From NCBI GenBank assembly GCA_035506295.1, contig DATJPR010000115.1:1-13811 (forward strand): 13,811 nt of DNA, given 5' to 3'. Below the pieces are notes generated by a model, which saw only the letters and a program-made list of their open reading frames with translations, did no database searches and had not been told where the DNA came from. The stretch comes from DATJPR01 sp035506295. Its GTDB lineage: Bacteria > Bacteroidota > Ignavibacteria > UBA10030 > UBA6906. How positions within the stretch are numbered: the stretch's first letter is position 1; every line of letters starts with the position of its first letter. The translations under genes were made by a program, and so were the position numbers. Below are positions 6,790 through 13,811 of this stretch, piece by piece.

Positions 6790-9700
6790 ATGAAACTCTA
6801 CGAAATCATTTCCGCGCACCGAAAAGCGGTGTTCTTTCTTGCCGCCGTTCTGAGCATTGGCGGCATCGTCGCACTCTTTCAGATGCCGATCTCCCTCTTC
6901 CCGAACATCGATTTCCCGCGCATCGTCATGATTGCGGATAACGGGGAAGAACCGGCGGACCGGATGATGATTGAAGTGACGCGCCCGCTGGAGGAAGCCG
7001 CCCGCGCAATCCCCGGCGTGGTACGCGTGCAATCCGCCACGAGCCGCGGTTCTTCAGAAATCTCCGTGAACTTCGCCTGGGGCACGGATATTATTCAGGC
7101 CCTTCAGCTCATCCAGGGGAAGGTTGCGAGCATCCGGAATCAACTTCCGCCGACGGTTTCCATCGATATCGAAAGAATGAATGCGACGGTGTTTCCCGTT
7201 GAAGGATTCAGTTTGACTTCCGATTCGCTTGATCTGGTCCAGTTGCGTGATCTTGCCTTCTACACGATCCGCCCGGCACTCGTCAGGATCAGCGGGATCG
7301 CGGAAGTCATGGTGGTGGGGGGCAAACAGCGGGAATTCCTTGTGACCGTCGATCCGCAGAAGCTTCAAGGCTATGGGCTGAGCGTTGATGATGTTTCCTC
7401 CGCAATCACCAAAACCAATTTCGTCTCCTCCACCGGTCTTGTCGAACGGAATTACCAGATCTACCTGAGCCTTGTCGATGGTCTCTATCCTGGCCTTGAT
7501 GCGATCCGGGAGACGGTCGTGGACTTCAAAAATGGCACGCCGATTACAGTCAATGATGTGGCCACGGTGCAGCCTTCCGAGAAGATCGAATATATCCGCG
7601 TGACCGCTGACGGAAAGCAGTCGGTGCTCATCAACGTGATCCGTCAGCCGGGCGGGAACACGGTGGCGATCGGTGAACAAGTGCGGGCAGAACTTGCCAA
7701 TCTGAAGCAGGTCATCCCTCCCGGGGTCCGGATCAAGTATTTCTACGATCAGGGAGACTTCATCAGCAGTTCGATTGGCAGCGCCAGAGATTCGATCGTT
7801 ATCGGAATCTTCCTCGCGATCCTCGTGATTTTCGTCTTTCTCCGGAGCGTGCACATCGGATCGGTCGCCGTCATCACGGTCCCGGCGGTCTTTGCCACGA
7901 CGGCACTTCTGCTCTATGCGATCGGTTATTCCCTGAACATCATGACGCTGGGGGGGATCGCCGCCGGCGTCGGACTCGTGATCGACGACAACGTCGTCAT
8001 GATCGAGAACATCTTCCGGAACATGCGCTATCAACGGGAGAATATCCGACGGGCCATTGCGGAATCGATGCGGGAACTTCTCCCTGCGATCTTCGGCTCA
8101 AGCTTTGCTTCTATTATCGTGTTCGTCCCGTTTGCATTTCTCTACGGCGTGACCGGCGCGTTCTTCAAACCCCTGGCAGTGACGATGGCGATTTCGCTCG
8201 GCGTGTCCATGGTCTATTCTCTGACCTTCGTACCGCTTCTTTCCGAGCTGTTCATCCGTGAGAAGGACATCGCGCTCGAAGTCGCCAGAGAGGAACGGTC
8301 CAAACATACAATCTCCCGTGCCTACAATGCCGCACTGCGAATCCTCCTGCGAAGAAGTTACCTCGGACCGGTGTTCGCGGTCATTGTCCTCGGGGGAACG
8401 TTTCTGCTGTATTCCACCATCGGCAGCGATTTCATGCCGAAAATGGATGAAGGGTCGTTCGTCCTGGACTATACGTCGCCTCCCGGGACGTCGCTGGACG
8501 AGACAAACAGAATGTTGACGCACGTTGAAAAGATCATCATGGCGATTCCGGAAGTCGATTCGTATTCGCGGCGGACCGGAACGCAGATGGGATTCTTCAT
8601 CACGGAACCCAATACCGGGGACTTCCTCATTCGCCTGAAAAACAAGCGGTCCCGCTCTGTGTTCGAGATCATCGATGATGTACGGCAGAAGGTCGAATCC
8701 ACCGAGCCGGCGCTACGGATTGATTTCATGCAGGCCATGCAGGATCTGATCGGCGATCTCACCACCGAGCCCGCGCCGATTGTGATCAAAGTCTTTGGAC
8801 CGACGCAGGACGTGATTGAGAAGAAGGCGGGGGAAATTGCTGATCTCATTCAGAAGATCCCCGGAGTCGTGGATGTGTTCAACGGCATCGTCATCAGCGG
8901 CCCTTCGATCGTCATTCATCCTGATCCGGTCTTGACGGCACGAGCCGGCCTTTCGATGGCCGATGTTCAATCACAACTTAAAACCGTCATGGAGGGGAGT
9001 GCGGATACGTATGTTCTCAAAGGTGAGAAACTGATCGGGGTCCGCGCCCGCTATCCTGACAAATTCCACACAACATTGCAGGACATTGAGGGGGTGCGGC
9101 TGAAATCTGCAAACGGATTCTACGTGCCGCTGAACACTGTTGCCCGAGTGGAGATTCTCAAGGGTCAGAGCGAGGTGGACAGGGAAAACCTCAAAATGAT
9201 GGTCCCGGTGAGTGCACGAATCACGGGACGCGATCTCGGAACGACGATCGCCGATATCAAGAAGGTGCTCCAGACCGGGCTGGTGATTCCCCAGGGTGTC
9301 ACGTACGCTTTCGGCGGGCAATATCAGAGTCAACAGGAATCGTTCCTCAGCCTCCTGTACGTCCTTATTGCGGCGTCCCTCCTCGTGATCGCGCTGATGA
9401 TCATCGAGTTCGAGAGTTTCTCAATACCCGTCGCCGTGTTTGCGACAAACCTCACGTCGCTCTTCGGTGTTCTCCTGGCGCTGGTGATCACGGGGATAAC
9501 ATTCAACATTTCCAGCTTCGTGGGAATGATCATGATGGTCGGGATCGTTCATGAGAACGGCGTCTTCATTGTTCACATGATACAGGAAATCGGCGGGAAG
9601 AAGGGCTATACGGTTGAATCAATCATCGAGGCGTGCAGAGTGCGAGCGAGGCCGATCTTGATGACGACCTTTGCAGCAGTGTTCGCATTGATGCCCCTGG

Positions 9701-9834
9701 CGCTGGGCATTGGCGCCGGGGCGCAGATGCAGCAGCCGTTGGCCGTTGCGGTCATCGGCGGATTCCTCCTCTCGAGCTTCCTCTTGCTCTTCGAGCTGCC
9801 GACGCTCTATGTATTCCTGAAGAGAATCAAGTAG
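6790..9834 (+). CDS. RND-family inner-membrane efflux transporter (AcrB/MdtF-like, HAE-type)
   Basis: This encodes 1014 residues, the usual RND length, including the proton-driven pump domains. The N-terminal helix (about 12-30) is followed by the porter motif 'PISLFPNIDFPRI' and the first large periplasmic loop. Helices TM2-TM6 lie at about 335-490. TM4 carries adjacent aspartates in GLVIDDNVVMIENI (Asp399, Asp400), the proton-relay pair typical of the drug (HAE-1) rather than heavy-metal (HME) branch. TM7 begins near 520 (the FAVIVLGGTFLLY region). The second periplasmic loop follows (from SDFMPKMDEGSFVLDYTSPP), then TM8-TM12. TM10 has GIVHENGVFIVHM and the tail has RARPILMTTFAAVFALMPLALG. 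The substrate cannot be deduced from sequence. It is the last gene of the operon, and no clear terminator follows before the converging kinase gene. Confidence 0.94.
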   Translation: MKLYEIISAHRKAVFFLAAVLSIGGIVALFQMPISLFPNIDFPRIVMIADNGEEPADRMMIEVTRPLEEAARAIPGVVRVQSATSRGSSEISVNFAWGTDIIQALQLIQGKVASIRNQLPPTVSIDIERMNATVFPVEGFSLTSDSLDLVQLRDLAFYTIRPALVRISGIAEVMVVGGKQREFLVTVDPQKLQGYGLSVDDVSSAITKTNFVSSTGLVERNYQIYLSLVDGLYPGLDAIRETVVDFKNGTPITVNDVATVQPSEKIEYIRVTADGKQSVLINVIRQPGGNTVAIGEQVRAELANLKQVIPPGVRIKYFYDQGDFISSSIGSARDSIVIGIFLAILVIFVFLRSVHIGSVAVITVPAVFATTALLLYAIGYSLNIMTLGGIAAGVGLVIDDNVVMIENIFRNMRYQRENIRRAIAESMRELLPAIFGSSFASIIVFVPFAFLYGVTGAFFKPLAVTMAISLGVSMVYSLTFVPLLSELFIREKDIALEVAREERSKHTISRAYNAALRILLRRSYLGPVFAVIVLGGTFLLYSTIGSDFMPKMDEGSFVLDYTSPPGTSLDETNRMLTHVEKIIMAIPEVDSYSRRTGTQMGFFITEPNTGDFLIRLKNKRSRSVFEIIDDVRQKVESTEPALRIDFMQAMQDLIGDLTTEPAPIVIKVFGPTQDVIEKKAGEIADLIQKIPGVVDVFNGIVISGPSIVIHPDPVLTARAGLSMADVQSQLKTVMEGSADTYVLKGEKLIGVRARYPDKFHTTLQDIEGVRLKSANGFYVPLNTVARVEILKGQSEVDRENLKMMVPVSARITGRDLGTTIADIKKVLQTGLVIPQGVTYAFGGQYQSQQESFLSLLYVLIAASLLVIALMIIEFESFSIPVAVFATNLTSLFGVLLALVITGITFNISSFVGMIMMVGIVHENGVFIVHMIQEIGGKKGYTVESIIEACRVRARPILMTTFAAVFALMPLALGIGAGAQMQQPLAVAVIGGFLLSSFLLLFELPTLYVFLKRIK

Positions 9835-10012
9835 GGTTCGAGTACGGCGGCATCCCATCGCGACTTGCCGTTCCCCGTGGTCGCTGCATACGTCGTGTCC
9901 GAGCCGCGGGTCACCCGTTCGATTCGTGGTGGCGGCGAAATTCTCCTTCAGGATCTTCTCGATTCCCGGGGGATCAGATCGGGCAGGACCGTTTCTTCGA
10001 TCGCCACATGTT

Positions 10013-10040
10013 CCCGGCGCTACAGCGAGGGGACGCCGGG
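10013..10040 (-). other. Weak hairpin overlapping the sensor-kinase stop codon
   Basis: CCCGGCG (10013-10019) pairs with CGCCGGG (10034-10040) across a 14-nt loop spanning the kinase stop codon. No T-run follows on either strand. It could slow polymerases converging from the two operons. The rest of 9835-10019 shows nothing recognisable. Confidence 0.3.
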
Positions 10041-11408
10041 ATCCGGGAGACGGAGGGTGACGATTGTCCCGGCACCCCGCTGACTGGCGATGGAGGCCGA
10101 TCCTCCATGGAGTCGCATTATCCCCTCCACGATCGCGAGCCCCAGGCCGGTACCCCGCCCGAGCGCGCGTGCCTCATCCGACTGGTAGAAGCGTTGAAAC
10201 ACACGGGGGAGGTCTTCGGCGGCAATGCCGATGCCGCAATCGGTCACTTCGAGGGTTGCAGCGTTATCGACACTGGTCAGCGTGCAGGTGATTCCGCCGC
10301 TGTCCCGGGAGTACTTGACGGCGTTGTCGAGGACGTTGAGCAGAACACTCTTCATGCGCGCCGGGTCAGCAAGGACTTCCACGGGATGTTCGATGCGCAC
10401 ATCGAACCGGAGATGCTTCCGTTCCGCAGGGCCTTTCAGGAGATGAAGGCACTCGACCAGGAGTTCGTCAAGCCGGACCTGCACGCATTGGAGGTGAATA
10501 GCGGCGGCATCCAGCCGTGCGAGGATCAACAGGTTTGCCGCCATCGAAGAAAGGTGGTCCACTTCGGAGAGACAGGTGGCGACGCTTTCCTGGACGAGGT
10601 CGTGGTCGGTGGATCGTTGGGCGAACTCGAGCTCGCTGCGCATGACGGTCAGCGGTGTCTGAAACTCGTGCGAAGCGTCGGCGACGAACTGTCGCTGTGC
10701 ACGGAAGGAGACTTCGAGGCGTTCAATCATGGTGTTGAAGGTGCGTGCGAGCTCGCGGACCTCGTCGTTTGCACGGGGGACGTCGAGCCGCCGATGCAGA
10801 GTACTGGCGGTGATCTTCCTGGCAGTGTTCACCATGGCGGTCAGCGGCCGGAAGGCCGACCGGGTAATGAGGTACGAGGCGAGGCCGGTCACCGCGAGCA
10901 GGAAGGGGATCGCGGTGAAAAGCAGCAGACGAAGGCGGGCGAGATCGTGTTCGATCCCATCCATCGGGGCTGCGATCTCCAGGATGTAGGTGAACCGGTC
11001 TTCGATGTCGAGCGGGACCCGGAGGCAGAGGTAGTCGGATCCGCCGAGAGAGAATACCATCCTTCGTGGGCGTCCCTCAGGCGACCCGGAATGGAGATGG
11101 CCTGATGAAATCGCCAGCAAAGAATCATCGAGAACCGCCATCCCTGTCGTGTCAAGTACCCGGTAGCGCACCCGCGTCAGGCCTTCCGTGCGGATATCGT
11201 CCAGGTCCTTTTGTACCGGGAACAGATGCTCCGAGCGTTGTTCTTCGATTTCCGAGTGGAGCTTCCCGACATGACTCTCGATGCGGGCCAGGAGCTTCGA
11301 CATCTGTTCGTCACGCACCGCGCGATAGATCACCCACCCGAACAGCCCCAGAACCACACCGAAAAGCACCGTGTAGGCCAGGATGATGCGGATTTTAATG
11401 GTGAGCAT
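10020..11408 (-). CDS. Membrane sensor histidine kinase (heavy-metal/drug-efflux-type, HAMP-HisKA-HATPase)
   Basis: This encodes 462 residues. TM1 is at about 7-29, then a periplasmic sensor region of about 125 residues with no recognised fold, then TM2 at about 158-182. HAMP follows at about 183-235 (RPLTAMVNTARKI...EVRELARTFNTMIERL). HisKA has the H-box ASHEFQTPLTVM with phospho-acceptor His247. The common form is HELRTPL; here F-Q replaces L-R. HATPase_c has an N-box (NVLDNAVKYS, Asn362), G1 (DCGIGIA) and G2 (GRGTGLGLAI). All catalytic blocks look intact. The layout and sensor length match CusS/CzcS-type kinases that phosphorylate OmpR-family regulators. It follows the response-regulator gene by six bases on the same strand, so the two are co-transcribed. 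Its own Shine-Dalgarno is weak, so translational coupling is likely. It converges on the efflux operon. Regulation of that pump is inferred from position only. Confidence 0.93.
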   Translation of the reverse strand: MLTIKIRIILAYTVLFGVVLGLFGWVIYRAVRDEQMSKLLARIESHVGKLHSEIEEQRSEHLFPVQKDLDDIRTEGLTRVRYRVLDTTGMAVLDDSLLAISSGHLHSGSPEGRPRRMVFSLGGSDYLCLRVPLDIEDRFTYILEIAAPMDGIEHDLARLRLLLFTAIPFLLAVTGLASYLITRSAFRPLTAMVNTARKITASTLHRRLDVPRANDEVRELARTFNTMIERLEVSFRAQRQFVADASHEFQTPLTVMRSELEFAQRSTDHDLVQESVATCLSEVDHLSSMAANLLILARLDAAAIHLQCVQVRLDELLVECLHLLKGPAERKHLRFDVRIEHPVEVLADPARMKSVLLNVLDNAVKYSRDSGGITCTLTSVDNAATLEVTDCGIGIAAEDLPRVFQRFYQSDEARALGRGTGLGLAIVEGIMRLHGGSASIASQRGAGTIVTLRLPDPGVPSL

Positions 11409-11414
11409 TGGTGT

Positions 11415-12092
11415 TCAGGGCCGGCGGTCAGAGAAGATGTATCCTGCCCCCCGGACCGTGTGGATCAGGGGGACATCGAAGCTACGGTCGACCTTCTGTC
11501 GGAGGAATTTGACAAACGTCTCGATCACATTGCTCCGTGGTTCGAAATTCATGTCCCAGACGTGTTCGGAGATGGTCTCGCGGGAGAGAATGCGGTCGGG
11601 GTTCATCATAAACAGTTCGAGCAACGCAAATTCCTTTGTGGTCAAAGGAACCTCGACCCCGTTGCGACGGACTTCGTGGGTGTTGGTATCGAGTCGTAGT
11701 CCGAACCGTTCGATGACGGCGGAGCGAATGTCGGTCTGGCGTCGGGCGAGCGATCGGATGCGGGCCAGCAATTCCCCGGTGTGAAACGGTTTCGGGAGAT
11801 AATCGTCCGCACCGCTGTCCAGTCCTTCGATTCGGTCTTCCACCTCGCCCAGGGCCGTCAGCATCAGGATTGGCGTGAGGATGCCGTCTCGGCGAAGATG
11901 AGAGCAGGTGGTCAGCCCGTTTTGGCGCGGCAGCATGCGGTCCAGGACGATAACGTCATACGGATTGACCTTGGCAAGCTCTTCGCCGGCAATCCCATCA
12001 GGCGCGAAATCGACGGCATACGTCTCCGCCTTCAAGTTCTTGGCGATTGCCTTTGCGACGCGCTCGTCGTCCTCTATGAGCAGGATCCTCAT
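11415..12092 (-). CDS. OmpR/PhoB-family response regulator
   Basis: This encodes 225 residues. The receiver domain (1-118) has the acidic pair Asp8/Asp9, phospho-acceptor Asp51 in VIVLDRMLP, Thr79 in MLTA and Lys101 in YLPKPF. The winged-helix DNA-binding domain (about 124-222) has the typical ending: LTTKEFALLELFM, ISEHVWD, NVIETFVKFLRQKV, HTVRGAGYIF. The sequence type is close to CusR/CzcR/QseB-like regulators, which control metal or drug efflux pumps. Start: the frame is open upstream to 12341, but ATG 12092 directly begins the conserved MRILLIEDDE and lies outside obg, so the longer form is rejected. The Shine-Dalgarno is weak (CTGGAC). It sits 82 bp after the obg stop with a likely terminator between, and is followed after six bases by its cognate kinase. 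Confidence 0.95.
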   Translation of the reverse strand: MRILLIEDDERVAKAIAKNLKAETYAVDFAPDGIAGEELAKVNPYDVIVLDRMLPRQNGLTTCSHLRRDGILTPILMLTALGEVEDRIEGLDSGADDYLPKPFHTGELLARIRSLARRQTDIRSAVIERFGLRLDTNTHEVRRNGVEVPLTTKEFALLELFMMNPDRILSRETISEHVWDMNFEPRSNVIETFVKFLRQKVDRSFDVPLIHTVRGAGYIFSDRRP

Positions 12093-12131
12093 GTCCAGGA
12101 CAATGTACGTCCCCAATGTGAAGATTGCATG

Positions 12132-12153
12132 AAAAGGACCGCTCCAGCGGGCC
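12132..12153 (-). terminator. Probable Rho-independent terminator after obg
   Basis: Read on the minus strand, a hairpin with stem GG-CCGC/GCGG-CC, one internal mismatch and loop TGGA (12153-12136) is followed by TTTT (12135-12132), about 22 nt after the obg stop. The T-run is short. If it works, obg and the two-component pair are separate transcripts, with the regulator's promoter within the next 40 bp or inside obg. Confidence 0.5.
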
Positions 12154-12174
12154 GGGGGTTCCTCGGGAAGCGGA

Positions 12175-13188
12175 TTACCTGGTGGGAACCTTCGCGCGGG
12201 ATTTTTGCCCTGAGAGTTTTGCGCCCAGCGCGGCGATGAGATCGCTGATTCCTTCACCAGTCGGAGCAGAGATGCGATGCAGGGCGGTTCGGCCGAACCG
12301 GAGCGAGGAAAGGTGTTTCCTCCCCGCGTCGTCGATGGCATCCATTTTGGTCAGCGCAACGAGCCGGGGTTTCTTCAGGAGTGACGGGTTGAACTCGTTC
12401 AGTTCGTGGACAAGGATGTTGTAATCCCCTTTTGGATCAGGGTTCGTGGCATCGAGAAGAAACAGGAGGACACGGGTGCGTTCGATATGCCGGAGGAATT
12501 GGACACCGAGGCCCTTCCCTGTGTGGGCGCCCTCGATCAGCCCGGGGATGTCGGCGACGACGAACGCGGCGCCTTCTCCCAATTTCACAATACCGAGATT
12601 GGGGACGAGCGTCGTGAAGGGGTAGTCCGCGATTTTGGGGCGGGCGGCCGAAATAACGGAGATCAGCGTTGATTTGCCGGCGTTCGGAAGACCGACGAGT
12701 CCCACGTCGGCAAGGAGTTTCAACTCCAGTTCAAGCTCTGCTTCTTCGCCGTCTTCTCCCATTTCATATTGACGCGGGGCCTGATTGGTTGAAGTGGCGA
12801 ACGCGGCATTTCCCCGCCCGCCACGTCCACCATGTGCGACGATCACCTGCTGTCCATGTTCGAGCAGATCGGCGACCGGGGTGCCGTTGCCGGCGACCCG
12901 GAGAATCGTTCCAACAGGAACCTCCAACACGATGTCCTCGGCACTTCTTCCCGTCTTCCTTGCCCCGAGACCATGTTCGCCCCGGCGAGCTTTGTATTGG
13001 TTCTTGTAGTGATAGTCGAGCAACGTCGTCAGGTGCCGGTTTGCCCGGAGAATGATGGAACCCCCGCGCCCGCCGTCGCCCCCGTCGGGACCGCCCTTCG
13101 GGACGAATTTCTCGCGACGGAAGCTGACGCAGCCGACTCCGCCGTGTCCCGCCTTGACGCTGATCCTCGCAATGTCGACAAACTTCAT
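12175..13188 (-). CDS. obgE: Obg family GTPase (ribosome assembly)
   Basis: This encodes 337 residues, the family's usual length. The protein binds GTP and acts in 50S ribosome maturation and stress/growth control, in the cytoplasm. The N-terminal glycine-rich Obg fold spans about 1-158 (VSFRREKFVPKGGPDGGDGGRGG, later GGRGGRGNAAFATSTNQAPR). The G domain has G1 GLPNAGKST (166-174), switch FTT (191-193), G3 DIPG (213-216), G4 TKMD (280-283) and G5 SAPTGEG (307-313). The C-terminal extension is very short and basic (about 12 residues), so there is no OCT/TGS domain. The start is placed at ATG 13188 before MKFVDIARISV. An upstream in-frame start at 13221 only adds residues overlapping the previous gene. 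ATG 13188 overlaps that gene's TGA by four bases (ATGA), so the two are coupled. Confidence 0.97.
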   Translation of the reverse strand: MKFVDIARISVKAGHGGVGCVSFRREKFVPKGGPDGGDGGRGGSIILRANRHLTTLLDYHYKNQYKARRGEHGLGARKTGRSAEDIVLEVPVGTILRVAGNGTPVADLLEHGQQVIVAHGGRGGRGNAAFATSTNQAPRQYEMGEDGEEAELELELKLLADVGLVGLPNAGKSTLISVISAARPKIADYPFTTLVPNLGIVKLGEGAAFVVADIPGLIEGAHTGKGLGVQFLRHIERTRVLLFLLDATNPDPKGDYNILVHELNEFNPSLLKKPRLVALTKMDAIDDAGRKHLSSLRFGRTALHRISAPTGEGISDLIAALGAKLSGQKSRAKVPTR

Positions 13189-13811
13189 GGGGTCGTCCCC
13201 TGGTCGTCGTGCACAAACCACCTTCTGACTGTATCGGTGAACTGCATGACATCTGCGGCGTAAGGATTGAGCCGGTTGATCTCGAGAAGGTCGGTGAGGT
13301 AGGTCGCGGCTTCGCGCCAGTTGTCCATGTGGATTAGTTCGTTGACGGTGACGTCAAAGTATGCGACGTTCCCATGGAATAGGGAACTCGAAAGGCTTGC
13401 CCGCAACTCCGGCGAAAACTTCCGCTCCGCCAACACGGGGGAAGGGGCTTCGATCCCTGCTGACGGCTGTCCATCAGGTTCGAGAGGGGCGGGGATCTCT
13501 GGCAAGGGAGCAGGTGTCGGCTGCGCCGGCAGCTCCGGCAACGGGACGAGATCTGCATCGGGGGCCACGCTCGTGGTCGACTCTTCAAGGGGGGCTGGTT
13601 GCGCGGTCACTTCCGGCGCAGGAGATTCGATGACGGGTGGGACGATGGTTGGCTGGTGTGGCCCCCTCAAAACAGTCACATCCTTGACTTCGATGTCCCG
13701 GACAAGCGAGGCAATTTCCTGGAAATCCATTGCCGTTCGGGTCCTGATCCGCGCAATCGAAGCCACATAGTCGCGCAAAACCTGCAGCCGTTTATCCGCG
13801 AGGAAATCGAG
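13185..13811 (-). CDS. Proline-rich protein of unknown function (N-terminus cut by window edge)
   Basis: The frame is open from the right edge to TGA 13187-13185, 208 codons in view. A TTG at 13778 could start it, but the frame stays open and protein-like beyond that (FLADKRLQV), so the gene most likely begins outside the window. In the part seen there are three sections. The first (about 50 residues, LRDYVASIARIRTRTAMDFQ...) looks helical. The second (about 80 residues) is rich in Pro, Ala, Glu and Leu, with PAP/PLPE-type repeats, probably an extended or disordered linker. The third (about 75 residues: SPELRASLSSSLFHG, DNWREAATYLTDLLEINRLNPYA, DTVRRWF) looks helical and TPR-like. No enzyme motif was seen. 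It overlaps obg by ATGA and should be in the same operon. No family was recognised. Confidence 0.75.
   Translation of the reverse strand, partial: LDFLADKRLQVLRDYVASIARIRTRTAMDFQEIASLVRDIEVKDVTVLRGPHQPTIVPPVIESPAPEVTAQPAPLEESTTSVAPDADLVPLPELPAQPTPAPLPEIPAPLEPDGQPSAGIEAPSPVLAERKFSPELRASLSSSLFHGNVAYFDVTVNELIHMDNWREAATYLTDLLEINRLNPYAADVMQFTDTVRRWFVHDDQGTTP

Noticed and set aside
5785..7032. A 415-codon minus-strand open frame opposite the adaptor and pump start
   Set aside because: It is a mirror of GC-rich codon use in two well-supported genes. It has a low-complexity Asp/Gly/His/Arg-rich translation and no domain.
7054..8034. A 326-codon minus-strand open frame opposite the pump
   Set aside because: It is Asp/His/Arg-rich shadow sequence antisense to the RND motifs including the Asp399/Asp400 pair.
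9835..10019. A terminator for the efflux operon
   Set aside because: No stem followed by a T-run was found on the plus strand. Only a weak hairpin at the kinase stop is visible.
9633..11105. A 490-codon plus-strand open frame across the pump's 3' end and the kinase gene
   Set aside because: It overlaps the RND C-terminus in another frame and is antisense to the clearly assigned kinase. Its composition is arbitrary and it has no domain.
12093..12341. N-terminal extension of the response regulator to an upstream in-frame start
   Set aside because: It would overlap obg by more than 150 bases, and the added residues are basic, proline-rich and unrelated to receiver domains. ATG 12092 begins the conserved fold.

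Overview
The window comes from a Gram-negative bacterium. It encodes an outer-membrane TolC-type channel, a periplasmic adaptor lipoprotein and an inner-membrane RND pump, plus a second lipoprotein and several exported proteins. Base composition looks moderately GC-rich. Genes are close-packed, with ATGA overlaps and recognisable Shine-Dalgarno sites (for example AAGGAG before the beta-propeller and PepSY-like genes). The Obg sequence and the style of the exported proteins would fit the Bacteroidota/Ignavibacteria/Chlorobi neighbourhood or a related uncultured phylum. This is an impression from memory of the families, not a result. No rRNA, tRNA, CRISPR array, transposase or phage gene was seen.

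Layout. Positions 1-842 (minus) hold most of an unrecognised lipoprotein that runs off the left edge. Positions 971-1207 (minus) hold the decayed C-terminal tail of a second RND pump. Positions 1208-1801 are mostly empty. A small 72-residue gene (1802-2020, plus) is followed at once by a 92-nt imperfect inverted repeat. A PepSY-like exported protein (2169-2672, minus) and a YVTN/YncE-like beta-propeller protein (3312-4340, plus) diverge from a roughly 640-bp gap. The gap holds a possible gene remnant and an operator-like inverted repeat.

The core is a three-gene efflux operon on the plus strand: TolC-like protein (4520-5794), adaptor lipoprotein (5791-6789) and RND transporter (6790-9834). 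It has a near-consensus sigma-70 promoter (TTGAAT-N17-TATACT), a short tandem repeat upstream of the -35 and a leader of about 100 nt with two overlapping GC-rich hairpins. Converging on it from the right, on the minus strand, are an OmpR-family response regulator and its sensor kinase (12092 to 10020). They are the obvious candidates to control the pump, by proximity only. Further right on the minus strand are the ribosome-assembly GTPase Obg (12175-13188) and, overlapping its start codon, a proline-rich protein of unknown function that runs off the right edge. A probable terminator separates obg from the two-component pair.

Most of the window is a conventional tripartite efflux locus with its regulator beside a housekeeping GTPase. 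I see no clearly new biological system. The items most worth checking are the 92-nt hairpin after the small gene, the RND remnant and the regulatory architecture of the efflux promoter.
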